A stretch of 64,000 bases of DNA from Nautilus pompilius (taxonomy: Eukaryota; Mollusca; Cephalopoda; Nautilida; Nautilidae), in assembly GCA_018389105.1 (NCBI GenBank), contig JACATO010002135.1:1-64000 (forward strand). The letters run 5' to 3'. The translations under genes were made by a program, and so were the position numbers. This document shows, one piece after another, positions 45,357-58,774 of the stretch. The notes beneath the pieces were generated by a model that saw only the letters and a program-made list of their open reading frames with translations, made no database searches and was not told the origin of the DNA. Position 1 is the stretch's first letter, and the number at the start of each line of letters is the position of its first letter.

Positions 45357-46734
45357 GTGAGTACCTCACATGTTGATTTTATGCCTATAAAATTTTTTTT
45401 TACCAAGTTACTATACGTGTCAAGAGAAATCTTGGTAGCACCACACTTTTTATTGATGTTTTAGTTTATTCTCTGTGGTTAAATACACAACAATCATCGT
45501 TGTCTTTTGTATTCTTTTTTTTTAGAATTGTACAGGGTGATAAGATTTGCTTCTTTTTTTTTCATTGTTCTAGAACATTGATGTTTGTGTTACACAACAA
45601 CTAACAGGTATCTTTCTTTCTTCAGCAGAAAGGCAGCTGAAAACAATTATTAAAATTGTCTTCCATTGGCTATACTCAATCTGTTAGGTCTCTCTCTCTA
45701 TCTCTCATTTTCTCATCCTCTCCATCTCTCTCTCTCCCCCTCCCTCCCCTCTCTCTCTTTCTCTTGCTCTCTCTGTTTTTTAAGACTTCATTTTCAGTTA
45801 CATTAGCTGCTGGGTTAAGAAAAATGATTTATCATCTGCTCTGTTTGCGAAGTCACAAAGAATGGATTGAAAGTTTGTCCAAGCAGCCTTACACATCAGG
45901 TAATTTTTAATATTTTGTTTTGTTATGTGTTATGATTCCATTTATTCAACAGACATATTTTACAACAAACAATAAACCAGTTCTTCTTTATGTTTTGATT
46001 AAAATTATCTTCATGTTTTTTTGTTTTTAATGCAGTATCTTATTTTGTTATGGAAATAATGGTTACATCAAAATTTTTTACACAACCTTTTTGACTTGTT
46101 TTTGATTGAATGGCAAATATTCTGCAGGGTTTCCCAGATAAACAGACTGGTACTCATAATTATGGACTCACCAATAAAGTAATTCATCAGGAATATAGTA
46201 GGGTATTTTGATGAAAATCATTGTGTTCAACAAAAGTTAAAAGTAGACATTCTCCTTCAGTGTGTATGGATTTTCTAATAATCATATGCTAATATATGTA
46301 ATTTTATGCTAATAAGTTGATGTATGTATGATAATTCATTGGCTTTTTTCAACAATTGCTGCCAATTTATGTATGTTTGATGTGCAAAATTATTTTAGTT
46401 TTGTTGTTACTAAGAGGCAAGAAGCCATCATAGCTCATGCAAAGTGCCCTAGGGAAGAGAATTATTTATTGATGCAGTTTTTAAGTTAATTGATTTATAC
46501 TCTCATCATTAACTGCATTTGCTAGTAATTTGTTCCATATTTCTATTACTGAAAATATATTTTATAATATTGAGCCCTGCTATAACTTAGCCAACTTGTA
46601 ATGGTGACTTCTCGTATTAGTAACTATAGAGAGCCAAGGAAATCTGCTGAAAACAAGTAGTTATTTTGAAAACTGTTAACAGGTTTCTGCTTAACCTTTT
46701 GAGGAGTAAGCACACGCGTGCGCGCGCACACACA
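45357..46734 (+). other. Probable INTS13 intron 4, proximal part
   Basis: No exon encoding the next INTS13 segment was found. Contains the TC microsatellite. Confidence 0.4.
45690..45775 (+). repeat. (TC)n microsatellite
   Basis: CT/TC-rich tract with TCTC and CCCTCC interruptions. Confidence 0.85.
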
Positions 46735-46935
46735 CAAACACACACACAAGGACCGAGTATTCAGCCTAACAGGGTAATCATTTAAATATGTTTTCAAGGA
46801 TTTTGTGGCTGTAGGAAACCCCTTATATGTTTTGCTTCCTATAACCCATTAACTTTGGAAACACATTTCAATGATTACTCTGTTAGGATAAATACCCACC
46901 TTCTCTCTCTCTCTCTGTCTGTATGTGTGTGCCTG
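46735..46935. mobile_element. MITE-like inverted-repeat element with microsatellite ends
   Basis: Arms 46765-46798 and 46854-46887 are inverted copies (CCTAACAGGGTAATCATTTA against CCTAACAGAGTAATCATTGA, continuing to CAA), with about 5 mismatches in 34. Outside the arms, AAGGACCGAGTATT and AAGGTGGGTATT extend the similarity. The left side runs into (CA)n and the right, complemented, into (GA)n/(CA)n. The 55-bp centre is itself partly self-complementary. There is no coding capacity. Confidence 0.65.
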
Positions 46936-47889
46936 TGCGTGGCCTTACTCAAAGAGATAAACTTTTGAAGTCCAAATTATATACTAATATTTTTTGTCAG
47001 TCAGGGTATCTTAAATTCAAAAAACCTGAAAATATTCTACTGAATGTAAGAGTCATTTCTATAAAAAAGGGTCCCCTACATGGCATATTCAGTGAATGAA
47101 CGCACATAATTTGGCAGATACACTAGATGCAGAGTTTACAGCAATTCTTTTATTGCTATTTTTATTTTTTATTTGATACCTATTTTAACATCCAGATGCA
47201 CAAATAATAAGTAGCCTTTACAGACCCAGCTCTATATTTTCAAACTGTGTAAAGAAAACAAAAAGAATAACATGGATGAGACTAATAAAACATTTGTTGT
47301 TTATTGTGTTACCCAAATTTGTATTTTATTTTATTTATTTTTTAAAATCTATTTATTATTTTAGTTTTCTGACAATATAACTGAAGGCCCACGGTCTTTA
47401 GATGCATGTATGGATTCTGATGGTTGGCTGCAGAGGAAAACACCTGTAATTTGCATAACAACTGAATTGTGTAACTTCTGAAGTTCTATCCAGTCTCAGC
47501 TGCCAAATTTGAGGCTTTCTCCAGAGAGAGAGAGAGAGCAAGAAGGTATGTTTTTATTCTAGTTTCATATCTTTAATTTTGAAGGGCAATTTCAGCAAAA
47601 AAGAAAAGTTAAAGGTTCAGGTAGGCTCATTTTATAAGTGTGTACATACTGCTTTCAGTTGCTCTATTTGGCAAAGATTTTTGGCAGGTACTGTTGTCTG
47701 CTTGTTTCAAGCATGAATGATATTGCTGTGCTGTGCTTTTCCATGGCGTATTCTGCTCTCATATCTTACGTTCTATTTATTTCAAAGTTGTAAATACCGT
47801 TTGTGAATCATGTAATATTTTTTTGGACATACCATGGTTGCTACCTCAAAAGTATCAGGATTGAGCCCAAATGAGCCTGATTTGTTTTG
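46936..47889. other. Nothing recognised
   Basis: AT-rich sequence with a GA run near 47525; no exon or repeat family identified. Confidence 0.4.
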
Positions 47890-48430
47890 TTTTGTGAAAA
47901 TTTCCACCTTTATTTTGTGTGCCTGTTGCTAGTTTGTCATAATAGTTGTTTGGGAATGTGATCATCATCCATCTGAGTTACATAATTGAGCCATCTTTAT
48001 CATGGATCTGGTGTTTTTTTTTTGCTCTTTCTAACATAGCTGTGTCAGGAACAGAATCATACCGCTTGATGTTAAGAAATATCCAAAAATGTCTGTAGTA
48101 AAACTGATTTAGTTTCTTGATGTGATGTTTGTAGAAAGTCCATGTTGTGGTGCCACCTGAGAGAGTTGAGACAACCGTGGCTTTACGCAGTATTATTTTT
48201 GTTAATTTCATCTCACACACATTCCAAACTCACCTATGGAAATGAACATATGCAGCACTTGTTTTCTCAGTCTGGATGAAATCTTGTTAATGAGACCCTC
48301 AAGATATTTAAACAGTTTAATAGGGTTCAGATGCTTGTTGTTGACATACATATTAGGTTTGATGCCTTGGAGGTGGCTTGCTTATAGTCTAGTCTTCTTT
48401 CACAATAATAGGCCCGATTAGTGGAGAAAC
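47890..48430 (-). mobile_element. RTE-type LINE reverse-transcriptase C-terminal relic
   Basis: The minus-strand frame at 48220-47978 reads VVSTLSGGTTTWTFYKHHIK then KLNQFYYRHFWIFLNIKRYD and VPDTAMLERA. These match the thumb/C-terminal block (VLSTLLYGxETWTxYxxHxKxLxxFHxxCLRxILxIxWxDxxPxxxxLxxA) common to RTE-like non-LTR retrotransposons. Upstream remnants (FKYLEG-type) reach 48400. Several stops; 5'-truncated. Confidence 0.7.
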
Positions 48431-49602
48431 ACTTCTCAAGGTTTAATCTTGAATGCTTCTTATTTATGTTACACTTATGACCCATTGTACATGTCTGGTA
48501 TTAGTATTCAAAAAAATCTGCCTAAGTCTATGTTGCTTTCCAGAAAACCTTTAAAAATTCCAGTCACATTACCATAAACATCTGTAGCCTTAACTAAGCA
48601 GGTTGCATACATTACTGATCCTAGTAAAACCTTTGAAATTTTTTGAAAATATGATTTGCATAACGTGGTATCTGTGCCTGAATTGTCTATTTGTTGATTT
48701 ATGTAGGGAACTAGAACATACTTTTTATTGCATGAATAAATCAATAAACATTTTTTCAAATGCAAAATGAGTATTTATCACCAATGGATGCTAAATATTT
48801 GACAGAAAAAAATTGGAAAAAATTCAAAAGAAGACAAAAAATAGTTTCTTTGTACTGGGTTTGAGTATCGCGCCACATTTTAGTTTGTTCAAGAGTATTT
48901 TCATTTGATTGAATAATCATGAATAATATGTCTGAAAATATTTTGTATCTAGCTACTGAAATTTTCTGTTTCATTGTCCTTAGATAATGACCTCTTGGCT
49001 CCTTGTATAAACCAGATGAAACTGTTCTTCACTCATATCTCCATTTAATTGCTAATGACAAAAATTTTCTAGTATCCTTATGTAGTGTGAAAATCATAAA
49101 AATTGATTATTTTTTTTCCAGCTTGATAATGCAGTTGCCATGCTAATGTCTAAAATACTAAAACTGTCAACAACGAGCAAAGGAGAGAATCAAAAAATCT
49201 CCATTTAGTTAAGGTTATGCAATGAATGGAAATTGCTGCCATAAATCCATCTGTTCACACACACACACACACAGATATATGTCTCCAGTTGGACAGTACA
49301 CATACGTTGTGTGCTATATATGATTTTAGTCTTCACTCTCTTTCTGCAAAGCATTTATTTCTAAAGTTAATAGAATTTGTCTTCCCCCATTTTTATTTTA
49401 TTTTCTTAATAAAAAAAAAAGATGTTTCTGCTGCCAGTTTCCAATTGCCTTAAATGCAATCTTTCCTTTTTATCTCTGTGTAATCAATAATTTCAATAGT
49501 TTATTATAGCACAAATATATCGTTGGAATTAGTCACAGAAACCATCTTTATCTTGAATTTTCATTTTTGGGACCAAAAGAGACTATATAATTTTTTTTTT
49601 TA
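48431..49602. other. Nothing recognised
   Basis: Apart from a short (CA)n run near 49257-49273, no features. Confidence 0.4.
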
Positions 49603-49749
49603 AATTATAAAATGAAATTCCTCTTGCTATGCTGAATAATAAAATTTTTATTATTTTATTCTTTGCCAGTCAAAAACTGACCAGGAAAATTTGATATATT
49701 CCTTCTCTGTTATTATTCAGCATAGCAAGAGGAATTTCATTTTATAATT
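49603..49749. repeat. Perfect 39-bp inverted repeat with 69-bp spacer
   Basis: Left arm 49603-49641 and right arm 49711-49749 are exact reverse complements over 39 bp (core CCTCTTGCTATGCTGAATAA). The spacer contains a small nested hairpin around GTCAAAAACTGAC (49669-49681). A transcript of either strand would fold into a long perfect stem. It may be a foldback/MITE or a hairpin RNA locus. Confidence 0.85.
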
Positions 49750-52700
49750 ATCCCGAGCAATTGAAAGAAAAGTATAAAATAGTTCGTCAGCATGCTAATT
49801 ACTAACTAATTGACTAAACCTGCTCGATTGTAGTTTGACCAGCGAAGATGCTACATCTGGCTTTTAGCCACCGCATCATTTTGCCATTTTCTGCTGTTTT
49901 TTCAAGGCATTTTTTGAACCCCCCTAAAAAGTGTAGTTACATTGTGAAAATCAGCAGCAGCAGCAATGAAAAGATGCTGCAACTGGAATCCATTTGGCTG
50001 CTTTCTTTCTTACTTTTCTTGTCTTCCCCGATGTCCTTTCAGTGTCCATTGATTCACTAATGAACTGCACCAAGTGCTGCAATTTCTACCTGCATCCATT
50101 TTTCCAAAACACAGGTTTGAACACCATATTGTTTACTGCTGATTCCCTGAGCTGCTTGAGCTTTTAGTTCTGGCTCAGGAAATTTCTGAACAAGTTTGTT
50201 GCTTAATATCTTTATTACCTGGTGGTGGATGCAACTAATATGTTTCAACTGTACAATGAACTTTGTTTTGTACTGCTCTTTTATTTTCACATAGTGGTAC
50301 ATACAAAAACCAAACCAAAGTAAGGGACTTAACTCTTAAAAATGTTTGGAGGAGTTCAGATATGCTATGTTTATATGCTGGAAACTATTTTTTAGTACAG
50401 TAACTTTTTAGTATGGAGACAGGGGTTTTGAAACTATTAGGTTATTGAGTCATGCTTTTATAATCTACTATGGACATTCAAATAAGGTGGGTTGGCTCAA
50501 TACCATTTACAGTAATGTTAGGTTTCATTTTAATGTCCCTAGTAATATATTTAATAATTACGCAGTGGCAGAATATATTATAAAATGTTGTTAGATAGAC
50601 TGGCTATTTCAAAGAAAATTAAAAAATCCACTTGCACAATAACCTGTTAATACTGTTTAATTATGATTAATAAATACTTAATACAAAAATTGTGTTCATG
50701 TATTTAACTACTTAAAATGCTAATCCTTGTACAATTAAAACAAGATAAATGCAAATTTATATAATTGCTTATTGAAATAGGACCAGAATGGCTGTTGACA
50801 TTCACAAGGCACACATTCTTAATGTTTCCTGATAGATTTTTAATGGCAAATGACATTTATGGAATGCATCGTTAAATAAAGCTTTCATTTCTTTTTATTA
50901 TGTCTGTCTTTTTCTTTTTTTTTTTGGTCATTTAAAATGTAAAACCCTGCATAGGAGTGAAATTATTCTTTATTTTTTCTACTCTGTTTACTCAGACATT
51001 ATGTATATAAATGGCAAATGGGTGTAACATTGATAGTCTTGCTTTGATTGATCAATTCATTAATGTAATCGTTTCTCCAAATCTTACCAGTTGACTGTAT
51101 GATGCAAATTGAAACAAAAAACTAAGAAGAAAATAACAGAATCAATAAAGGGGATACTGAGCTAGCATTAAATACACGCCAACATATTGTAGGTCTGCTA
51201 TACAACTAACTGATCATTCCAACTTTGTGTGTGTGTGCATGTCTAATCTAAATATATTTCATGCATGTTTTTTATTTTATTTATTTTTTAATGCTGTTTA
51301 TTGAGTTTTTGACTGCTATTACAATAGAATGTGCATTTTTCTCTTTCATTTTTACCATTTGGCCTCACCAAGCTCTTTCTAGTTTTCTTCAACATATAAA
51401 AATTGAAGTTTTCCTCTGTCAAAGTTGGATGTGCCAGGCTCCTCCTAGTGGATAACTGCAGCACTATGATTCCTTGCCAGGATTTCCTCCCTTTGAAAAA
51501 AAATAATCAAAATTTAAAAGAGAATTAACTATAAACTGCTGCTTAAAGCTGATAATTCCTCATTTGTCTATTGGGAAGAATTACATTTTGAGTTCTGTAA
51601 GGGAATTGTTTTAGTTCTTGACAGATCCATTTTATGCTGTATTTTGTTTAATGCTAGTCTACAAGCTGTGCATGTGTTGAAAGGATTTGCTATGCATTTA
51701 CATTGGAGGGAATTTGTAATTGCTTAACTATATTGCCATTCAGAAGTTTTTTTAAGATGCTTTGGTGATTCTAGGTTCTGAGTAGCCATTACACATGACT
51801 CTAGACTCTGAATTAGAAAAAAAAAAAACTGTTATTCAGATGATTAGGCTTTTTATTTAAAATGTTGCATTCTTTTGCTCTGTTATTTGTCTAACATCTT
51901 AGTTTAGTTATTGCAGGAAGGGGAGAAATGTTTATCAGTATGATTAGTCATTTTCCTTTTGGGTATTTCTCCTCATCTCTGATCAACATTGTGAGCAGTG
52001 GCTATTGTTTTAAATTATTTATCTCTGTTGACAAATATTTTGTAGCTTTATAACCACCTAGCAGAAATTTATTGTCTGGTTGAAGATAAACTTTATTCTT
52101 CTTTGAAGTATCTCAGCCTTTAAGTGTTACTTTCTTCTTTTTTTTAAATGTTAGTAAAATAAATAATAAATGAAGATAGATATGTGCATTCCCAACCTCT
52201 ATCTGTCTTCTCATCCAGCCCTGAGCAATGGAAATTTAGCAGAGGCTGGCTGGGCCAGTTGACTTTACTGTTGTTTCACGTACAGCCAGTGGCAGACTGG
52301 CCTACCAGGAAGTTGGGAAATTTTTCAGTGTACCCACTTCTCCCAGAGAGAGCCCTTTAGCTCTTTCTCTTTCTTAAATTCCATTTTAAAAGTATACATA
52401 TAACTTATATACATGCATAAAATCATTGAATAGAGAATAAGATACATGATATTTCTTCTGCAATCATATCAAACAGTTACATGAATATTAACATAACAAA
52501 AGCAGATTGTATAAGACCAACCAGCGTTTGGCTGTCAAAAAATCCACAGTGCTATCTAGATCGTAAAATAATTTGTTCATTGCTAAGTTTACTGCTGCCA
52601 AAGTTAGCCTAACTTCTCTAGAATTATTTTCTTTTTCATAATTTGATTTTTTTATTTGGATGAAATTCATAAAATTAAAGATTACTTGTAGGGTATATCA

Positions 52701-54309
52701 AGGGGGTGTTAATAATGGCTCATGCCTTACAAAGATAATTTTTATTCCCATCACCAAAAATATATATTTCCCCATCTTTTATTGTTTATCTTCTGATTTC
52801 TTGAACATTAAAGTATTTTAGACAGGTTTATTGTTTTCCAGTTGCTTGCAGATTTCTCCTTTCACATGTGGGCAGATTTCAAGCAGTTTACTCACCATCA
52901 CTGTTTCTTAATAATTGAACAAGTAATTTATAATTGTTTGTAATAAACTTTAAAAAAAACCTAGCGGTGGATTCTGAAAAGTTTTTTGTGAATCTTTGGG
53001 GTGGGACATTGGGAGCAGGGTGTCAAGACTCCCCTCTCCCTTCACATTGTTTTATCAGAAATTACCAAATTTTTAGAATTTTACATACAAAGTTCCTGAA
53101 ATTTTGGTTTGGACGTTCTCCTCAACTTCACATTTCAGGTTTAAAATGGAAGAGGGAGGAGGAAGCTCTAGTTCTTTTCTCTGCCCCCCTCCCTAGCCAT
53201 TTCTCAGCTGCATATGGATAGAAAATTCATGAGACTTTCCTGTCAAGGGTTCTCAACAATGCTGGGTTCAAATCTGGGGTCAGATTTTAACTATGGCTAA
53301 CTGATAACCTGGAACGATGACATAATGCAAACAGGACTCCCCCCAAGCAAACTTTTTAGTTATGCAGAATTTTTAGAATTAGAAAACTGATTTAATCCAC
53401 TTTAAATAATTATGAGCAACTGAAAACTTAAAAAAAAATAATTCTGGATTACAAGAACAGATCTTATGAGGAGATCAGTTGATTTTTTAATCATCCCAAT
53501 TCCCAGCTTGTAATATCGTATGCACATTCTGTATACTCGAGGCCATAAATCTTTGATTAATTGAGATGAACACTGTATTCTGTATGTTTTATTCAAAAGT
53601 TAAAGATGAAATCACCTTACAAATACCAAAAACACCATTTGGAATTTTTAGTGTTATTAGCTGTCTTATTGCCTGCCAATGTTTTGGAGACAGAAGTGTC
53701 TGGTGAAAAATATATTGTTTATCAGGCAACATTTTGCAAAAGTAACTTGGTATTGTGATGCATCTGCACAATTTTTGGTTTCATCAGAAGCAGACAGTTA
53801 TCTTTTTTTTTACAGTTGTCTATTCATGATAAATTCTCATTTTATAGGTAGTGTTATATAATGAAATTCATGCAACAGCATTAAAATCACACAAAATATT
53901 CATATATCTATAATAAAAGAATAATTGCAATTTGCGAAATTTTAAAGGTAGAGAAAGATAAGCAAATTAAAGTTAAACTAATAAACATGCTGAATGGTTC
54001 AAATTTACATTTTATAGGAATTGTCTGGTGAAATGAAAAAAAAACTTCAAATAACTGCAATCAAACTCAGTAATATCAATATAGAGCTAAAATCCTAGCA
54101 TTTTAATTTCTATATTGAATAAAATCAGGTGAAGAAGTATGATATCTTTTAAGAATTTGATTATATTTAAGATCTGTGAGCCCAAACCAAATTGTTAATT
54201 AAGTGTACATGTGCATATAATATCATATAATGATTGAATTTTTAAATTTTGTTTGTTATATAAGTTATGTCAGTTAGTTTTTTCACTGCTCTCACATTTT
54301 AATGAAGAA
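49750..54309. other. Nothing recognised
   Basis: 4.6 kb of AT-rich sequence. GGGTTCAAATCTGGGG near 53261-53276 resembles a B box. GTGGCAGACTGGCC near 52288 resembles some hAT ends. Neither has supporting context. Confidence 0.35.
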
Positions 54310-56260
54310 ACACCCCCCCCCAAGAAGAGTGGTGCTAAAAGAAGGCAAGAGAAAAAGACAGGCAGAATTCCTTAATGCTCCTGAAAATCCAAAGCAAAGG
54401 AAGTTTTCCTTCACTAAATGTACTATATTAGTTTCTGCCTAATCTCTTCTACTTGTGATGAACATATTGCTAATTCTGTTCCACCTGCTGCTCCTGCTTC
54501 TGACAAATCCACTGTTGAATGTATCCAACTGGCTTCTGTGACTTCTATTTCTCTAGTTTCTACATTTGCAAGTCTGGCTAATAATCTTTTGGCTACTTGT
54601 GATGGAAATGACTGGCGACAATACGGAGATTAAATTCCAAAGATAGATTAATAGTGCTTCATATAATGAAAGATTACAATTGGTGAAAAGTAACAATACA
54701 CAACCTAGCCACAAAGATATAACTCATTTGCCATCTGACACTAAGGGAATGAAGAAAAGGAGAAATTTCAGAAAATAAATATATAAGTTAACAGTGGATC
54801 ACTGTTAAAGTTGAAATTTGTAAAGTGACTGTACTCTATTATAGTGTATATCTGGCTTTTGCAAAGACTGCTTTTACCCATGGTTTATGAATTATTCTCA
54901 CATTTACCAAATGATTGATGATCATGAATACAGCAAGTCACACAGGTTTGCTGTAACAACATTTTCCAGTTTTTAGGCTGAGGAAGACATTGGTTTTTTG
55001 ATAAATAAGGAAAAAAAAATTGATTTTATAAAGTGGCAGGCTCTTGAAATTATTGAGATATTGAAAAAGATTTTAGCAGTTGCAAAATTGATTGGAAAGC
55101 AGGCAGGCGTTGCTATTTAGGTTCATCAGACTGAAGCACTATTTAAGTCTAGACGATAAAGCTGCTGATGAAGGTAATTTTTTTACAACTCATCTCGTTT
55201 GTTGCTGATTTTGATGTATTACAGAATAAGCACTTTGATAGAGAAGTAGAAGCTAGCAAAATTAAATGTAACAAGTTGAAAAGACAGGGTAAAGAAAGTT
55301 GTGGTTGTGGAGGTCTTACAACAGTGATTTCCAAAACACCCTGTTAACAACATCTTAGCAGTTATTTTCAGGCTTACAAAGAAGAAAATTGTTGGTGAAA
55401 TTGATGACCAAAAATACAATGCGCAGATGGATGGAAGTCAAGTTACACCTCTTATTGGTCAAAACCATAATTTTGTGTTATTTGGGAATGAAGAAGTGAA
55501 AGAGTGACTTTTTTCCTGTACAGAGAATTACAGATGCTTTTGTTTGGGTTTGTATGAACTATTGAAGTCAGCTTTTGAAAAGGGAGAATAATGTTGGCGA
55601 ATCTTTTGATGGAGCTGCAAACATGTAGTCATTACAATAGTGTTCAAAAATACATCAAAGAGGAATCTCCAAACTCTGTATCTGGTGTTGTGCAAATGTT
55701 CTGAACCTCTGTGCCACAGATGTTGTCGAAAACATCAAGAATCTCATTAGCCTTATACAATGCACTGCAGTTTTCTTTTTAGATTAATGTAAGCTTCTGA
55801 ATGTTTGGTACTGAATTTAGCTACTGAAGTAGTGGCTCTTGAAACTGAAGAAGCTGCAAAAATTTGATGGAACAGCAGTGAAGCTGCTCTAGAGAGAATT
55901 TTAGAAACCTATGATGAACTGCAGAGGGAAGCATTCTGAATTCTTATCAAAGGTTTGTTTCACATAAAGGAAACCAAAATTAGAGGCAAGTGGACAGTTA
56001 AGTAAATATTGCTGCTTTCATACACATCTTGATTCTAAACTGTCCTGCACCAAGCATCCAAATATTTGCATGGTGAAAGGCATCGATTATCTTGCTGCTT
56101 GGAATATGGTGGATTCTGCGAAAGAAAGATTTCAAAAGATTAACTTTGATGGTGTTTACCAAAGGGCTTTTAAATTTGGGAATAAAATTAATGAATGTTT
56201 TGTTGAAGGTGAAGTGGACATAATGGTGGAAACAGCTTCATATTGATGTGTACAGAAAAA
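54310..56260 (+). mobile_element. hAT transposon relic (ZMYM1-like transposase)
   Basis: Decayed plus-strand frames follow the hAT order of the ZMYM1-like group. A basic start (KKSGAKRRQEKK) lies near 54325. SFDGAANM is near 55600, followed after a shift by HYNSVQKYIKEESPNSV. NLCATDVVENIKNLISLI is near 55700, and a helical C-terminal part with VVALETEEAAKIW and ERILETYDELQREA comes after 55830. Many stops and frameshifts. Confidence 0.65.
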
Positions 56261-58451
56261 GACGTCTTCATCATATCAAAGGAACTATATAACCTTTTAA
56301 AAGATTCATCAGTATATGCAAGAATGCTTTTTTTTATAGACATTGTCACATTTTACAACTACATACAACAACAACTACAACATAAAACAAGAGTGGTTTA
56401 ATAATTAAATATAAAGCTTGAATATTTTGTGAACTTGTCTCCAGTCTCAATTTTTAATTTTATCTATGGATGAAGTCGACTTTGCTTTCATATGCAAACA
56501 CATTTCAGTAGTATTTCTGAAACTCAATGTGTGGGCATTTTTGTAAAACGAATGGCTTTTCTTTCCTGTAATTTTTATTTTATTGTATACAGTTAATGTT
56601 TTTCACTTTTCCCTTTGCCCTTGTACTGTTATGTAGTATATGTACTCTTCTACTAGAACCAGACAGAATACCCCAATAATTCAAATTAATATTGCCATTT
56701 CTCACTGAAAGCAGTGTCATATAATTATTAATGCAGACTATTTTCTATAGCAAGAGAACTGCTGTTATATACATTAGGCTCAGCCCCTTAAGGTCTTTAA
56801 ATATGAAGAAGCATTTTCTCTGTAAGGTTTGACACTCCAGGCTACCACTCCTGCTCATAATCTTCCTTCATGTTGAGTTTAATAATACACTTTTGTGCAC
56901 TGGCTGAAGGTTACTGCTAAGATGGCTTTAAATTGATAAGTGCTGTAAATTCCAACAAAGTAATGCCAGTTTGTTTGGAAATGTTACTCAGGCTGGTTGT
57001 TAATTAATAGTAGGAGCTTTAATTGGGTGTGATTAGCTCTGACATTCTGCTGGCTAGGGAGCCTAGCTGATAAATCTCAGGTTAACATAACAGCCTTCCT
57101 TGAATATCCTTAGGTCAGCCAGCTGTTACAGTTTCAGTGTTTGACAGAACCTATGGGGAGGGAGGTATTCAGTCATTCACCTTGTCATTTATTTATTTGT
57201 AAAACTCTAGCTTTGTGACACATGCCAGTTTGATCGTAAGCTGCTAAGGGGTTTGTGTCTTTACAGATTGGGAAACTCCATCATTTTAAAACTTTAAAAA
57301 TTAATAAATGAATAGGTAAATAAATAAATAAATAAATGGGAAATTATGTAGGAAAGAAAATTGTTGGCCAGAATGTTTGCAGTATTTCCCAACCTAATAA
57401 TAACTAATTTTATCTATACTTGATTTTTTAAGGATCACTGGTGGGCACAGAATATTAATGTAGTGCTACTGATTTGGTCTACAGCACAGGTCTTGGAAAA
57501 TTTATGATGCAAAATTGAATGCTATACAACATTAGGTACAATCCTGACACACACACACACACACTGTTCTTTGTGTTCTTGACAGGAGAACTATGGTGTT
57601 TCTCAGAGATGTTTGAAAATCATCAAAAGTTGAAATTTAAAATATACATTTTTTCAAATTACCATTAGAGATGAGTTGTTAACAAATATTTGAATTAGAG
57701 AGTCATTGTTTCTGTGACTTCAAGTTCAGTTGTGCTAAGCATCCCGTTCTAGAGATATTTGATTGAGTAAAAGAAATTTAATTTTTTTAGTGTTTAAAAA
57801 AATTTTGAAGGCATTTCAGAAAAACTGTTTGCTTTTTTTTTAAAAGCATAATTTTTTGGTCATATTAATAGAACATGAAAGTTTGGATTTGTTGAATTAA
57901 ACCAGTTTATTCGATAATTAATTATTTGGGGAAAAAAAAGAGTCTTGCTTGCAACTTTAGAGCATTCTGTTGTAATATTTTGTTTCCCTTGATACTGTAG
58001 TCATTTAAAAATCTTTAGTCCAATATAATCCTAAATGATGTCATCTGTTATCTAATAACTATTGACAAATGATTTTTGTGTCATACTTGACTTTGAATTT
58101 CAAATAAGTGAATGGAGAGAAGAAAGAAAGGTATAACAATCGACTCTGCATTCTTCATCAACGAATAAAATTTGTTGCTTTTTTTTGTAGAATAAACGAG
58201 AATTAACTTACTAAATTCTTTGCCAGACAGCCTGTGATATTATAACAAAATGTACTAGGTCACCAAAGAGCAAATAAACAATGTATTGGGAAAATTTCAG
58301 CTTAATCATGAAGGATTATTACTCTCTTTCATACTTTTCTTTTGTTGCTGTGTACTCTCATGTTCAGTTGGATTGGCATTCATCAAGAATGAACTGAGCA
58401 TTCTGCATAACTTTAGTTGCAGTACTGTATCATGAACCCCTAGAGATGTTG
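56261..58451. other. Nothing recognised
   Basis: AT-rich; (AAAT)n near 57325 and (CA)n at 57546-57563. No coding evidence. Confidence 0.4.
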
Positions 58452-58774
58452 ACACAGTGGTCTAGTGATGGGCTACTGGACTGCTGGGTTGAGGGAGCAA
58501 GGTCAAATTACTGTCTGCGCACAACCTCCTTGACATTTTTTTCTCATTCGCCTTTCCCAGCTGGTTGCATGACTCTTATGGTTTCCTAATATCTGAAAAG
58601 TTTTAGTGGGGGCATTTTCTGTCAAAAACAGAAGTGTTGGTTGGCCCCCTCATGGTGCAGGATTGGCAATGCTCCCTACTGCAATTGTTCAAGGTTTTTT
58701 CCTTTGTGGACGTTGGTGTACAAGATAACAGTAATGCACCTCTGCTTCATATGACAATAACAAAAAAAAAAAAA
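58452..58774 (+). repeat. tRNA-derived SINE, copy 1
   Basis: The head ACAGTGGTCTAGTGATGGGC (A box TGGTCTAGTG) is followed by CTACTGGACTGCTGGGTTGA and a B-box-like AGGTCAAATTACT. A ~230-bp body ends in an A-rich tail (58757-58774). The head is shared with 60079-60310. Confidence 0.65.

Noticed and set aside
45783..45901. Possible extra INTS13 exon with acceptor ttttcag and donor gtaatt
   Set aside because: In the phase required by exon 4 it runs into a stop, and the other frames do not resemble INTS13.
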